DNA of 64,000 bases from Rhodospirillaceae bacterium (GCA_006969625.1 CP030885.1:4103430-4167429); one strand, 5' to 3'. Positions 37,269-46,544 are shown, counted from the stretch's first letter. Translations and numbers: made by a program. The notes: a model not told the origin generated them from the sequence alone.

Positions 37269-38147
37269 ATGGCGGCCGAAATGCACTACGCAATCCTTAG
37301 CCGGCGCCGGCTGCTGGCCGGTCTCGCAGGCGCCGCGTGCCTGCCTGCGGTCCCGGCCGCCGCCGCGCCGCGCCCACGGCCCTGGCCGCACTGGGAGATC
37401 CACAATCCGAGCAGCCTGGCGCGCCTCGACCACGCGCCGCTGGAGCGGCTGCTCGCGCGCTATCTGCACACCTCCGATGGACCGCTCGGCGCCGACAGCC
37501 TGTTCGACTACGGCGGCGTTACAGCCGAGCACCGCGGCGAGCTCGACGCCTACGTCGCCGGCCTGGCGCGCGTGCCGATCACCCAATACCGCCGTGCGGA
37601 GCAGCTCGCCTACTGGGTCAACCTCTACAACGCCCTGGTCCTGCAGCAGGTGCTCGTCGCCTATCCCGTCGCCTCGATCCGCGACGTCGACCTGTCCGGC
37701 GCCTTCTTCCTCGGCGGTCCTTGGGCCGAGAAGCTGGTCACGGTGGAGCGCTTCGATCTTTCGCTCGACGACATCCAGCACCGCATCCTGCGCCCGGGCT
37801 GGCGCGACCCGCGCCTGCACTACGTGCTGAACTGCGCCGCGCTGGGGTGCCCGCACCTGCAGCCGCGCGCCTTCGCGGCCGGCGATGCCGAGGCCCGGCT
37901 GGAGGCGGCGGCCACCGCCTTCGTCAACCATCCGCGCACCCTGCAGATGCGCTTTGAGGGTCTGCAGATCTCCAGCCTCTACGTCTGGTATGCGGACGAC
38001 TTCGGCTACGGCCGCAGCGCCGTCATGCGGCACCTGCGCCGCTACGCCACGGGACGCCGTGCCGCCCTGCTGCGCGGCTTGGAGGGCTGGAGCGGCCATA
38101 GCTACGACTGGCGGCTGAACGACCGCGCGCTCTTCGCCGCCGGATAA
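37269..38147 (+). CDS. DUF547 protein with twin-arginine-like signal, copy 1
   Basis: A 292-residue exported protein. The N-terminus has SRRRLLAGLAGAACLPAVPA, a good twin-arginine-type signal with AAA cleavage context near residue 34. The DUF547 core shows AYWVNLYNALVLQQVLVAYP, LHYVLNCAALGCPHLQP and the C-terminal YDWRLND. The conserved Asn, Cys and His positions have led others to suggest a papain-like hydrolase fold, but no activity is established to my knowledge. GGAG lies 8 nt before the ATG. A paralogue follows 17 bp downstream. Confidence 0.88.
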   Translation: MAAEMHYAILSRRRLLAGLAGAACLPAVPAAAAPRPRPWPHWEIHNPSSLARLDHAPLERLLARYLHTSDGPLGADSLFDYGGVTAEHRGELDAYVAGLARVPITQYRRAEQLAYWVNLYNALVLQQVLVAYPVASIRDVDLSGAFFLGGPWAEKLVTVERFDLSLDDIQHRILRPGWRDPRLHYVLNCAALGCPHLQPRAFAAGDAEARLEAAATAFVNHPRTLQMRFEGLQISSLYVWYADDFGYGRSAVMRHLRRYATGRRAALLRGLEGWSGHSYDWRLNDRALFAAG

Positions 38148-38164
38148 AGGGAGACTCGGCTCGC

Positions 38165-39016
38165 ATGCTGGACCGACGCCGCCTTTTGGCCCTCGCCGCC
38201 GCCGCGGGCGGCTTGGCCGCCCTGCCGCTGCCGGCCCGCGCCGCGCCCAAGGCAGAGCTGTGGGAGCGCTGGCTGCCGTATGCGCCGCAGAGCCGGCGCC
38301 GGGTGGACCATGCGGTCTGGGACGCGTTCCTCGCCCGCTACCTGCAACAGGGCACCGACGGCATCGCCCGCCTCGCCTACGGCGCGGTGAGCGCCGGCGA
38401 CCGGCGGGCCCTGCGGGGCTACCTCGCGGCGCTGTCGGCGGTGCCGGTGCGCGATCTGACGCGGCCCGAGCAGTTCGCCTACTGGTTCAATCTCTACAAC
38501 GCGCTGACGGTGGAGACGGTGCTGGCCCACTATCCGGTGGACTCGATCCGCGACATCGACATCTCGCCGGGGCTGTTCGCCCAGGGGCCCTGGGGCGCCG
38601 AACTGATCGAGGTCGAGGGCACGCCGCTCAGCCTGGACGACATCGAGCACCGCATCCTACGGCCGGTCTGGAACCAGGACCCGCTGATCCACTACGGCGT
38701 CAACTGCGCCGCGCTCGGCTGTCCCGACATGCAGCCGCAGGCCTTCCGGGCCGAGACCGCTGGTGCCGTCCTGGCGCGTGCCGCCGGCGCCTATGTCAAC
38801 CACCCGCGCGGCGCAGACTTCCGCAACGGCGGGCTGGTCGTCTCCAGCATCTACGTGTGGTTCCAGGAGGACTTCGGCGACAGCGAGGCCGGGGTGATCG
38901 CCCACCTGAGCCAGCACGCGCAGTCGGCGCTCGCTCAGCGGCTGGCGGAAGCCGAGGGCATTTTCGACGACCGCTACGACTGGGCGCTGAACGACGCCGG
39001 GTCGCGCGGCACCTAG
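38165..39016 (+). CDS. DUF547 protein with twin-arginine-like signal, copy 2
   Basis: A 283-residue paralogue of the preceding gene, starting MLDRRRLLALAAAAGGLAAL with a probable Tat or Sec signal ending ARAAP. It carries the same core motifs: AYWFNLYNALTVETVLAHYP, IHYGVNCAALGCPDMQP, SIYVWFQEDFGDSEAGV and YDWALND. The two proteins share roughly half of their residues by eye in the core. They are almost certainly cotranscribed and arose by tandem duplication. Their role in the periplasm is unknown. Confidence 0.88.
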   Translation: MLDRRRLLALAAAAGGLAALPLPARAAPKAELWERWLPYAPQSRRRVDHAVWDAFLARYLQQGTDGIARLAYGAVSAGDRRALRGYLAALSAVPVRDLTRPEQFAYWFNLYNALTVETVLAHYPVDSIRDIDISPGLFAQGPWGAELIEVEGTPLSLDDIEHRILRPVWNQDPLIHYGVNCAALGCPDMQPQAFRAETAGAVLARAAGAYVNHPRGADFRNGGLVVSSIYVWFQEDFGDSEAGVIAHLSQHAQSALAQRLAEAEGIFDDRYDWALNDAGSRGT

Positions 39017-39030
39017 ACCATCGCGTGGCG

Positions 39031-39047
39031 GCCGGCCCAGGGCCGGC
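39031..39047. terminator. Bidirectional hairpin between convergent genes
   Basis: GCCGGCC-CAG-GGCCGGC, a perfect 7-bp GC stem in the 34-bp gap between the DUF547 copy 2 stop and the small minus-strand gene. No T-tract follows. Confidence 0.4.
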
Positions 39048-39050
39048 GCC

Positions 39051-39245
39051 TCAGGACTGGCCTTCGAACTGACCGATGTCGACCTCGCCGCCGGGATCCG
39101 TCTCGACGCGCTCGGCGACCATCTCGAAGGTCTGCGCGTTCTGGTCCATTTCGGCCTTGAGCTGCGGATTCTGTTCGCCGACGTTGCGGAAGAACTCGGC
39201 GGCGCCGCGCATCAAGTGCGCAGCCAATTGTGCGTGAGTGGCCAT
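39051..39245 (-). CDS. Conserved small hypothetical protein
   Basis: A 64-residue protein, MATHAQLAAHLMRGAAEFFR then NVGEQNPQLKAEMDQNAQ and an acidic tail. AGGAG lies 4 nt before the ATG at 39245. It is predicted all-helical with no membrane segment or cysteine. I recall similar short proteins with an LxRxAAxFFR...QNP pattern in related bacteria, but I know of no function. It lies between the convergent DUF547 pair and the nnrU-like gene upstream of it. Confidence 0.7.
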   Translation of the reverse strand: MATHAQLAAHLMRGAAEFFRNVGEQNPQLKAEMDQNAQTFEMVAERVETDPGGEVDIGQFEGQS

Positions 39246-39344
39246 ACGGCTCCTCCCGGTCAAGTCAAGATCGCGATGTGCGGAAGAAATCTCAGGCTAG
39301 CATGCCCAATCGCCGGCGTCACCCCCGCGGCAGGCAAGCCGAAG

Positions 39345-40052
39345 CTACATCAGCCCTGGCGGGAAGGGGCTGGCGCCGAAGAGGTGCAGATGGCCGCCGA
39401 GGAAGACGATGTAGAGCAGCAGGCCGAGCAGCGGGCGCCACAGCCCGATCCCCGGCCAGTCCATGGTCGTGCGGCGCGACAGCACGGCGGCGAAGGGAAT
39501 GGCGCTGCTGCGCAGCTTGATCGGGCCCCAGGCGCTGCCCAGCGTCGCCTCCCGGCGCGCGTCGATGTGCTGCATGCCGCCCAGCGAAAGCACCAGGAAG
39601 CCGCCCATGAAGATCAGGCTGGCGGCGTCGCCGTTGACCAGCAGGTGGCTGGCCGCCCAGATCGCCACGCCCCACAACGCCGGATGTCGGGTGACGCGCA
39701 GGATGCCCGGGATCGGCACGTTGGGCTGGTCGACCAGCGCCTCGCCGCCGACCGCCGTCGGGCTCTTGGTGGTCATGCCGCACACCACCAAGACGAAGGC
39801 GAGCGGCATGGCGAGCAGCGCCACCCAGGCGAGCGCCGGCACCGGAGGCCAGACTTCCATGTAGGGCGCCCGCCCGTAGGCGATCAGCATCCACAGCAGC
39901 CCGCCGCCGGCCACCAAGCTGTAAAGCCCGCGGAAGCCGCCGGCGCCGATCCGCTCGCCGATCCAGGCGCGCACGGGCAGGCTCGACAGGAAGAAGTGCC
40001 CCCCGACGAAGACGACCGTGGCGGCCAGCAGTGCGTTGATCCCCTCCAGCAT
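39345..40052 (-). CDS. NnrU family membrane protein
   Basis: A 235-residue integral membrane protein with about six hydrophobic segments. The NnrU signature RVTRHPALWGVAIWAASHLL is near residue 120, preceded by VGGHFFLSSLPVRAWIGERI and followed by GGMQHIDARREATLGSAW. NnrU-type proteins are tied to nitric-oxide metabolism in some denitrifiers and relate to isoprenylcysteine methyltransferase-like membrane proteins. No denitrification genes are nearby, so the role here is open. Confidence 0.88.
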   Translation of the reverse strand: MLEGINALLAATVVFVGGHFFLSSLPVRAWIGERIGAGGFRGLYSLVAGGGLLWMLIAYGRAPYMEVWPPVPALAWVALLAMPLAFVLVVCGMTTKSPTAVGGEALVDQPNVPIPGILRVTRHPALWGVAIWAASHLLVNGDAASLIFMGGFLVLSLGGMQHIDARREATLGSAWGPIKLRSSAIPFAAVLSRRTTMDWPGIGLWRPLLGLLLYIVFLGGHLHLFGASPFPPGLM

Positions 40053-40135
40053 GGAACGCAGTCTACTGATCCGCTGCGAAGCCCGTCCACCGCCGCGGCA
40101 TGACAGTGCGCCGGCTGCGTGCTACCACCAGGCGC

Positions 40136-40498
40136 ATGAGCGAACGCGACACCGACGAGACGCTGGACCCGGTGGCCGAGACTCTGCTGGCGCTGGTCGC
40201 CGAGCGCGGCGCCGGCAAGTCGATCTGCCCGAGCGAGGCGGCACGCGCCTTCGCCGAGCCGCGCCGCAAGAAGAGCGACCCCAGCGACCTCTGGCGGCGC
40301 TACCTGCCGGCGGTGCGCCAGCAGGCCCTGCACCTGGCGCGCCAGGGGCGCCTCGACATCCTGCACCGCGGCAAGCGGCTGGACCCGCACAAGCCGGTCA
40401 AGGGGGTGGTGCGCCTGACCGTGCCGGGCTGGGCGCCTGAGGCGCCGGCCCGCCGCAGCCGCGCGGAGGACGACGACGCGGAGGAGGCGGAGGTCTGA
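40136..40498 (+). CDS. DUF3253 domain protein
   Basis: A 120-residue protein, MSERDTDETLDPVAETLLAL, with the DUF3253 pattern ERGAGKSICPSEAARAFAEP, RYLPAVRQQALHLARQGRLD and the closing PVKGVVRLTVPG. The fold resembles a winged helix and the family is widespread in alphaproteobacteria without an assigned function. An acidic tail ends the protein. An ATG at 40100 would add 12 residues but has no ribosome binding site. The severed acyl-CoA-ligase-like gene begins 20 bp after its stop. Confidence 0.8.
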   Translation: MSERDTDETLDPVAETLLALVAERGAGKSICPSEAARAFAEPRRKKSDPSDLWRRYLPAVRQQALHLARQGRLDILHRGKRLDPHKPVKGVVRLTVPGWAPEAPARRSRAEDDDAEEAEV

Positions 40499-40518
40499 GC
40501 CCGCTGCTGGCGCCGCTG

Positions 40519-41304
40519 TTGCGGAGCGAGGGAGCGGCGCTGGGCCGCCTCGACTTCCTCGGCCAGGCCATCCCGGGCGCACGCCTGTTGGCCGCCGCCG
40601 CCCCCCTGGCCGGCGGCCTGAAAACGCTCGGCGACTCGGCGCACCCGGTGCTGCTCTTCCTGCCCAACACGCCGACCTGGGTCGTCACGCTGCTGGCCGT
40701 CCTGGCCGCCGGCCGCCAGCCACTGCTGGTCGACCCGCGCGCCGCCCCCGACGCGCTGGAAGAGCTGATCGGCCGTCATGCCCCGGACCTGGCGGTCACG
40801 CTCGACATCGGCACGGTGCTGGACAAGCTGATGCGCCTGCTGCCGGCGATGCCGGCGGCGCAGGTGCGCATCGCCCGCTTCGCGGCGGAACTGCCGTTTC
40901 CGCGCAACCTGCTGTTCCCGCTGCTGCGCGGCGGCGGCCTCGCGAATCTCCCGGACGATCCGCGTTTCGCCCGTTTGGAGTCCTTACAGGGCCCCGCGCC
41001 CGACCCGGCCGGAGCCTGGTCCGGCCCGCTGCTCACCGCGGCCGGCCCGGTGGCGCAGGCGGCCGTCTGGGCCGATGCGGCTCTGCTGAAGGCGCAGGCA
41101 GGCGAGGAGGCGTCGCCGCGCTGGCTGCTGACGGCGCCGCTCGGCACGCCCCAGGGCCTGGCCGCGCTCTTCGCTGTGCTGAGCCAGCCCGCAGCCCTGC
41201 TGCTCAGCCCGCGCCTGGACGCCAGGAGTCTGGACAAGCTGGCCGTCCAGGGCCGGGCGACGCGGCGACTGCCCGATCGAGCCGGCGGTTCTACAGACGG
41301 GTGA
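40519..41304 (+). CDS. Truncated AMP-binding (acyl-CoA ligase-like) N-terminal domain
   Basis: A 261-residue reading from a TTG at 40519. The part VLLFLPNTPTWVVTLLAVLA through AGRQPLLVDPRAAPDALEEL and LAVTLDIGTVLDKLMRLLPA, then FPRNLLFPLLR, closely follows the N-terminal subdomain of long-chain acyl-CoA ligases. The ATP-binding loop (SGTTGxPK) and the whole C-terminal domain are missing, and the remaining 120 residues no longer resemble the family. It may be a decaying gene or a repurposed domain. The start is uncertain because no ATG or good ribosome binding site is present. It overlaps the convergent gene by 14 bp. Confidence 0.55.
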   Translation: MRSEGAALGRLDFLGQAIPGARLLAAAAPLAGGLKTLGDSAHPVLLFLPNTPTWVVTLLAVLAAGRQPLLVDPRAAPDALEELIGRHAPDLAVTLDIGTVLDKLMRLLPAMPAAQVRIARFAAELPFPRNLLFPLLRGGGLANLPDDPRFARLESLQGPAPDPAGAWSGPLLTAAGPVAQAAVWADAALLKAQAGEEASPRWLLTAPLGTPQGLAALFAVLSQPAALLLSPRLDARSLDKLAVQGRATRRLPDRAGGSTDG

Positions 41305-41947
41305 CGACGCTCTCGATCGCCGCCGCGATCTGGCGGTTCACCTGCGGGCCGAGGCCGTTGAGGTTGATGCGCCCCGACTGCAGCAGGTCGCGCACGGCAA
41401 CCAGGTGCTGCTCGGCCTGGGCGTACTCCGCGCGCTCCTCGTAGACGCCGGCGAGCAGCAGGTGGGCCAGCAGCACCTGCGGCGAGTGGTCCAGCCCCAG
41501 TTCCCCGGCCAGGGCGATCAGCCGCACGTTGTAGACCTCGAAGAAGACGTCGCGGGCGTACTGCTCGTGGCTCAGGCGCGCGCCGCGTTCGACCATCGCC
41601 GGGTAGTAGCGGTCGAAGAGCTGGCGCTTGACCGCCATCAGCTCGGGGCCGGCCTGGCCGTTGCGCGTCATCTCGTTGATGCGGCGTTCGAGCCGCACCA
41701 CCTCCGGATCGGCCGCGCCGGTCTCCAGCGACTTCTGCACCGACTCGAGGAAGGCGGGGTCGTCGGTCGACTGGCCCTGGGCGTTTTGGCCCGGCATGCT
41801 TTGCCCTGTCCCCTGCGCATCGCCCGCCGCGGGGCGCGGCGCCTGCGCCGCCGCCTGGCTGGGCGGCTGCTGCGGCGGCGCCTGGAGACCGAGGTTCGGC
41901 AGGCCGGCCATGGCGCCGAAGGGGTTTTGCCTGTGGGGCTGCTGCAT
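41291..41947 (-). CDS. Hypothetical protein with disordered Pro/Gln N-terminus
   Basis: A 218-residue protein starting MQQPHRQNPFGAMAGLPNLG. Residues 1-70 are rich in Pro, Gln and Ala and probably disordered. The rest is helical (EVVRLERRINEMTRNGQAGP, YARDVFFEVYNVRLIALAGE, LGLDHSPQVLLAHLLLAGVY) and ends INLNGLGPQVNRQIAAAIES. TPR-like helices are possible near the C-terminus. I do not recognise the family. It is divergent from pstC. Confidence 0.7.
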   Translation of the reverse strand: MQQPHRQNPFGAMAGLPNLGLQAPPQQPPSQAAAQAPRPAAGDAQGTGQSMPGQNAQGQSTDDPAFLESVQKSLETGAADPEVVRLERRINEMTRNGQAGPELMAVKRQLFDRYYPAMVERGARLSHEQYARDVFFEVYNVRLIALAGELGLDHSPQVLLAHLLLAGVYEERAEYAQAEQHLVAVRDLLQSGRINLNGLGPQVNRQIAAAIESVVTRL

Positions 41948-41987
41948 CGCGCGTCGCTTTCCGTCCTGAGGACCGTCGGGCCTGCCG

Positions 41988-42005
41988 CTCGATCGTGCGA
42001 TCGAG
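41988..42005. promoter_or_regulatory. Inverted repeat upstream of the pst operon
   Basis: CTCGATCG-TG-CGATCGAG, a perfect 8-bp inverted repeat in the 251-bp divergent gap between the hypothetical gene and pstC. I found no convincing Pho box (paired CTGTCAT-like repeats) in the gap; CTTCACA at about 42108 is only a partial match. Confidence 0.4.
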
Positions 42006-42198
42006 GCCGGCAACGTCTCGCCGACTAGACGCGGGAGAGCGACGTCTTGTGAGCCCCAGCGTCGTCGCCGGCCTGACCTGCCGCGCTCGGACGACCTACT
42101 CCAAAACTTCACAAAAATCGGTGGAGCAACCCGGCCCATGCGCGAGTTGAGGGGGCGTAGCGTCGTCGCGAGGGTGTCGGCAAGAGGCCTGAGACAGC

Positions 42199-43566
42199 AT
42201 GATCGAGTACGGTGCGTCCGCAGCTCTGGTCGCCGGGGTCGGCAGCAGCCACTTGGCCTACCGGCGCGGACGGAGCTTCGTCGCCGACGACCCACGGGCG
42301 GCCGAGGCGAAACCCAGCCAGTACGCCCTTTTCGTCGGCCTCTGCGCGAGCCTGCCGGCCGCGGGCTTCCTGCTCGCCGCCCTGCTTTTCGACGGCTCGC
42401 TGATCGCCTGGATTCTGCAGCGGCGGATCCCAGCCGAGATGTTGCAGGGCGAGCCGCCCAGCCTGGTGTTCGGCCGCATCGCCGCCATCGCCGCGGGCGG
42501 CCAGGTCTTCGGCGAGGTCAGCGCACAGGAGCAAGCGCTGGCCGATCGACTCGTGCAGTTGCAGATCTGGGCCGAGCGCGTCATCGCCCTCGCCACCTTC
42601 GCGCTGGCCCTGGCCGGCGGCGGGCTGGCGCTGCGGGTCGTGCGACCGCGCCTGCGCGCGCGCCAGCACAGCGAGGCGATCCTGCGCGGGTTGCTGTTCC
42701 TGTGCGCCGCCATCGCCACCATCATCACCATCGCCATCGTCGCAGCCCTGACCGGCGAGGCGGTGCGCTTTTTCACCATGGTGGCGCCACACGAGTTCTT
42801 CTTCGGGCTCTCCTGGGCGCCGGACAGCGGGCTCGAGCAGGGGGCCCGAGACCTGCAGTTCGGCCTCGTCCCCGTATTGCTCGGCAGCCTGCTGATCACC
42901 CTGATCGCCATGGCGGTGGCAGTGCCGGTCGGCATCCTCTCCGCCATCTACATGTCGGAGTTCGCGCCGCAGCGCGTGCGCGCGGTGGCCAAGCCGGTGC
43001 TGGAGATCCTGGCCGGCGTGCCGACCGTGGTCTACGGCTTCTTCGCCGCTATCCTGGTCGCTCCGGTGGTCGCCGACTTGGGCCAGGTCTTGGGCTTCGA
43101 TACCAGTCACCAATCGGCGCTGGCGGCCGGCGTGGTGATGGGGGTGATGATCATCCCCTTCGTCTCCTCCCTGTCCGACGACGCCTTCGATGCAGTGCCG
43201 CAGCGCCTGCGCGACGGCGCCTATACCCTCGGCGCCACCCAAGGCGAGACGATCCTGAAGGTGGTACTGCCGGCCGCCTCGCCGGGCCTGCTCAGCGCCA
43301 TCGTGCTGGCGGTCAGCCGAGCGCTCGGCGAGACGATGATCGTCGTCATGGCTGCTGGGCTCTACGCCAACTTGACCTTCAATCCGCTGCAGGGGGTGAC
43401 GACGATCACCGTGCAGATCACCACAGCGCTGACCGGCGACCAGCCCTTCGACAGTCCCTTCACGCTCTCGGCCTTCAGCCTGGCCCTGACGCTCTTCGTT
43501 CTCACCTTCGCGCTGAACTTCCTCGGCCTCCAGGTCCTCAAACGCTACCAGGAAGACTATGAGTGA
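42199..43566 (+). CDS. pstC: Phosphate ABC transporter permease PstC
   Basis: A 455-residue inner-membrane permease of the high-affinity phosphate importer. The C-terminal 280 residues form the conserved BPD_transp_1 domain (GLVPVLLGSLLITLIAMAVA, IYMSEFAPQRVRAVAKPVLE, GVPTVVYGFFAA) with the ATPase-contact loop GATQGETILKVVLPAASPGL. The first 170 residues are an extension with two or more membrane segments and a periplasmic stretch, as in the long PstC form of many alphaproteobacteria. pstA overlaps it by 8 bp. No phosphate-binding protein gene precedes it in the window. Confidence 0.95.
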   Translation: MIEYGASAALVAGVGSSHLAYRRGRSFVADDPRAAEAKPSQYALFVGLCASLPAAGFLLAALLFDGSLIAWILQRRIPAEMLQGEPPSLVFGRIAAIAAGGQVFGEVSAQEQALADRLVQLQIWAERVIALATFALALAGGGLALRVVRPRLRARQHSEAILRGLLFLCAAIATIITIAIVAALTGEAVRFFTMVAPHEFFFGLSWAPDSGLEQGARDLQFGLVPVLLGSLLITLIAMAVAVPVGILSAIYMSEFAPQRVRAVAKPVLEILAGVPTVVYGFFAAILVAPVVADLGQVLGFDTSHQSALAAGVVMGVMIIPFVSSLSDDAFDAVPQRLRDGAYTLGATQGETILKVVLPAASPGLLSAIVLAVSRALGETMIVVMAAGLYANLTFNPLQGVTTITVQITTALTGDQPFDSPFTLSAFSLALTLFVLTFALNFLGLQVLKRYQEDYE

Positions 43567-44869
43567 GATCGACCAGACCACCGGCTCGCTCTACACCACA
43601 CAGCGGTTCGACCGGCGCATGGCACGGCGCCGGCGGCGGCAGAGCCGGCTGAAGTGGATCAGCGGCTCGGGGATCGTCCTCGCCGTGACCGCGCTGCTGG
43701 TCTTGCTCGGCAGCATCGCCTGGCTGGGCTGGAGCGGCTTCCAGCAGGTTCAGGTCGGCCTGCCGATGGACTTCTCGAGCGGCGAGCTGCAGCCGCAGGA
43801 GGGCAAGTCGCCGGCCGCAGCAGTGGAGGACGCCAACTTCCGTGCCCTGGTCTCCGACGCGGTGACGCGCGTGCTCGGCGACCCGCAGGACCGCCAGGCC
43901 GAGCGGGCGCGCGACGCCTTGCTCAGCACGTCGGCGGCACGCGAGGTCGGCCGCAAGCTGTTGGCCAGCCCCGACTGGCTGGGTCGGGGCCGTGTCGTCG
44001 TCTGGGTCCCGGCCGGCGACGAGGTCGGCCAGATCGTCAAGGGCAGAGCGCCACGCGACGTTCCCGCATCCGACCGCCTTCTGAGCGACCGACAGCTCGC
44101 CTGGATCGACCGCCTGCAGGCCGAGGGTCTGCTGCGCACCGCCTTCAACTGGGACTTCTTCACCCGCACCGCCTCGCGCGAGCCGGAGATCGTCGGCATC
44201 AAGGCCGCCGTCGTCGGCTCGGTGCTGATGCTGCTGACCACCTTCGCGGTGGCCATCCCGCTGGGCGTGGCCGCCGCCATATACCTGGAGGAGTTCGCGC
44301 CCAAGACCCGGCTGATGGAGCTGGTCGACCTCAACATCCGCAACCTGGCGGCCGTACCCTCCATCGTCATGGGGCTGCTGGGCCTAGCGCTCTTCATCCG
44401 CTTCGCCGAGCTGCCGCGCTCCTCGATCCTGGTCGGCGGCCTCACCCTTGCGCTGATGACGCTGCCGATCATCATCATCGCCGCGCGCGCCGCCATCGCC
44501 GCCGTCCCCGATTCCCTGCGCACCGCGGCGCTGCAGCTCGGCGCCTCGAAAATGCAGGTCACGGCACGAGTGGTCCTGCCCAACGCCATGCCCGGCATCC
44601 TGACCGGCACCATCATCGGACTGGCCCAGGCCCTGGGCGAGACGGCGCCGCTGTTGATGATCGGCATGGTCGCCTTCATCCCGGACACGCCCGCGGGCCT
44701 GAGCGATCCCGCCGCGCCGCTGCCGGTGCAGATCTATCTCTGGTCGACCAGCCCCGAGCGCGCCTTCATGGAGAAGACGGCGGCGGCCATCCTGGTGCTG
44801 CTGGCGATCATGGTCTGCCTGAACGCGCTCGCGGTCTTCCTGCGCAACCGACTGCAGAAGAGGTGGTGA
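43559..44869 (+). CDS. pstA: Phosphate ABC transporter permease PstA
   Basis: A 436-residue permease partner of PstC. A basic N-terminus and a first membrane segment ([20 protein letters not shown]) are followed by a long periplasmic region of about 150 residues ([15 protein letters not shown]-like), a feature of the long PstA form. The permease domain contains [40 protein letters not shown] and the coupling loop [20 protein letters not shown]. Its stop overlaps the pstB start in TGATG, so the three genes are translationally coupled. Confidence 0.95.
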   Translation: MSEIDQTTGSLYTTQRFDRRMARRRRRQSRLKWISGSGIVLAVTALLVLLGSIAWLGWSGFQQVQVGLPMDFSSGELQPQEGKSPAAAVEDANFRALVSDAVTRVLGDPQDRQAERARDALLSTSAAREVGRKLLASPDWLGRGRVVVWVPAGDEVGQIVKGRAPRDVPASDRLLSDRQLAWIDRLQAEGLLRTAFNWDFFTRTASREPEIVGIKAAVVGSVLMLLTTFAVAIPLGVAAAIYLEEFAPKTRLMELVDLNIRNLAAVPSIVMGLLGLALFIRFAELPRSSILVGGLTLALMTLPIIIIAARAAIAAVPDSLRTAALQLGASKMQVTARVVLPNAMPGILTGTIIGLAQALGETAPLLMIGMVAFIPDTPAGLSDPAAPLPVQIYLWSTSPERAFMEKTAAAILVLLAIMVCLNALAVFLRNRLQKRW

Positions 44870-45660
44870 TGCCTGGCGAATCGAAAGACCACGGCAGTGG
44901 CACGGCCGAGAAGATGTCGGTGCGCGGCGTCGACGTCTTTTTCCATGAGTTCCAGGCCGTCAAGTCGGCGGACCTGAAGGTGCACCCGCGCGAGGTGCTG
45001 GCGCTGATGGGGCCGTCCGGCTGCGGCAAGTCCACCCTGCTGCGCTGCCTCAACCGGATGAACGACCCCATTCCCGGTGCCCGGGTTACCGGCGAAGTCC
45101 TGTTGGAAGGCGATGACATATACGCCCCGCGCGTCGACCCCGCCAAGGTGCGTGCGCGCGTCGGTATGGTGAGCCAGGCGCCCAACCCCTTCCCCAAGTC
45201 AATCTTCGACAACATTGCCTTCGGCCCGCGTATCCACGGCTTCTACAAGGACCGCGCGGAGCTGGCGCGTATCGTCGAGGAGAGCCTGCAGCGCACCGGC
45301 CTGTGGGACGAGGTGAAGGACAAGTTGAACCAGGCCGGCACCTCCCTGTCCGGCGGCCAGCAGCAGCGCCTGTGCATCTCCCGCGCCATCGCCAACCGGC
45401 CGGACTTGGTGCTGATGGACGAGCCGACCAGCGCGCTGGACCCCAAGGCGTCGGCCACCATCGAGGAGCTGGTCCGCGAGCTCGCCGAAGACTTCTGCAT
45501 CGTCATCGTCACCCACAACATGGAGCAGGCCCAGCGCGTCGCCGATCGCACCGCCTTCCTCTACCTCGGCGAGGTGGTCGAGGTGGGCGAGACGCGGCAG
45601 ATCTTCGAGGCCCCGCAACACGGCCGCACCAAGGAGTTCCTGGGCGGCCAGTTCAGCTAG
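44869..45660 (+). CDS. pstB: Phosphate ABC transporter ATP-binding protein PstB
   Basis: A 263-residue ABC ATPase energising phosphate uptake. Walker A is GPSGCGKST near residue 48, followed by the PstB-typical [20 protein letters not shown], the Q-loop region [20 protein letters not shown], signature [16 protein letters not shown], Walker [13 protein letters not shown] and the switch His in [18 protein letters not shown] precedes the ATG closely. The operon ends here, with phoU absent. Its stop interlocks with that of the convergent methyltransferase gene. Confidence 0.96.
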   Translation: MPGESKDHGSGTAEKMSVRGVDVFFHEFQAVKSADLKVHPREVLALMGPSGCGKSTLLRCLNRMNDPIPGARVTGEVLLEGDDIYAPRVDPAKVRARVGMVSQAPNPFPKSIFDNIAFGPRIHGFYKDRAELARIVEESLQRTGLWDEVKDKLNQAGTSLSGGQQQRLCISRAIANRPDLVLMDEPTSALDPKASATIEELVRELAEDFCIVIVTHNMEQAQRVADRTAFLYLGEVVEVGETRQIFEAPQHGRTKEFLGGQFS

Positions 45661-46418
45661 CCGGCTTCCGGAAGCTGTGCCCGCCGCACCGGACTGGGCG
45701 CGACCTGCGGGAAGCCGGCCAGGACGCCGCGGCGGCGGCGCTCGGCGGCGCGCAAGGGTGTCGGCGCATAGAGCTGCTTGCTCGCCTCGATCAGGTTGAC
45801 GCCGCAGATCTGCGGGAACCAGCGCTGGCCGACGCGCTCCCAGGCGGGGGCCGAACGCAGCAACGCCGCCGATCGGGTCGGCGGAATGAAGAGCGCGTGC
45901 TCCGTACGCTGAGGCACGAAGAGGTTGTCCTTGAGCAGCCGCTCGATCTGGCTCGGACTGTAGGGGTGGCCGTGGCCGAAGGGCGTCCGCTCGAAGCGGG
46001 CCCAGATGCCGCGCCGGTTCGGCACCACAACCAAAAGGCGACCCTGCCCGGTGAGCACCCGCCAGACCTCGCCCAGCATGTGCTTGAGGTAGTCCGAGTT
46101 CTCGACGCCGTGCACCAGCAGCACCCGGTCGACCGAGTAGTCCTGCAGCGGCAGCTCGGTCTCGTCGACCAGGGCGGCGAGATACGGCCCCTCCGGCGGC
46201 CAGTGCATCACCCCCTGCGCCGCCGGCATGAAGGCGATCACCCGCTCGGCCTCGCTGCGGAACTGGCGCAGGTAGGGGCTGGCGAAGCCGAGGCCGAGGA
46301 TCGCCTGGCCGCGCACGTCCGGCCACATCGAGCGCACGGCCCGGCGCAGCAGGTGACGCGCCACCTGCCCGGTGCGCGTCTCGTAGAAGGCGCGCAGCTC
46401 GATCACGTCCTGCCACAT
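45657..46418 (-). CDS. Class I SAM-dependent methyltransferase family protein
   Basis: A 253-residue protein, [20 protein letters not shown]. The glycine loop reads [14 protein letters not shown], an atypical motif I; the later [20 protein letters not shown] and [20 protein letters not shown] correspond to motifs II-IV of UbiE-like methyltransferases. The middle segment [20 protein letters not shown] is characteristic of an alphaproteobacterial group. The substrate is unknown. It is divergent from gloB and convergent with pstB; the common neighbourhood with gloB suggests no clear pathway. Confidence 0.82.
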   Translation of the reverse strand: MWQDVIELRAFYETRTGQVARHLLRRAVRSMWPDVRGQAILGLGFASPYLRQFRSEAERVIAFMPAAQGVMHWPPEGPYLAALVDETELPLQDYSVDRVLLVHGVENSDYLKHMLGEVWRVLTGQGRLLVVVPNRRGIWARFERTPFGHGHPYSPSQIERLLKDNLFVPQRTEHALFIPPTRSAALLRSAPAWERVGQRWFPQICGVNLIEASKQLYAPTPLRAAERRRRGVLAGFPQVAPSPVRRAQLPEAG

Positions 46419-46544
46419 GGCGGCGGCACCAGCCCCCAAGTCGATCCGCAATTGGGCCGCAGTCGGTTTGACCGCTCGCCGGCCGGTGTTAGCTTTGCCG
46501 GCGCGACACGAGCATACATCTAGGAAGCGATGAGGCACTGCGCG

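Noticed and set aside
42050-42198. Pho box before pstC
   Set aside because: Only one partial CTTCACA-like half-site near 42108; no second half at the right spacing.
45303-46523. A plus-strand frame over pstB and the methyltransferase
   Set aside because: It is a shifted frame of pstB followed by antisense of the methyltransferase gene.
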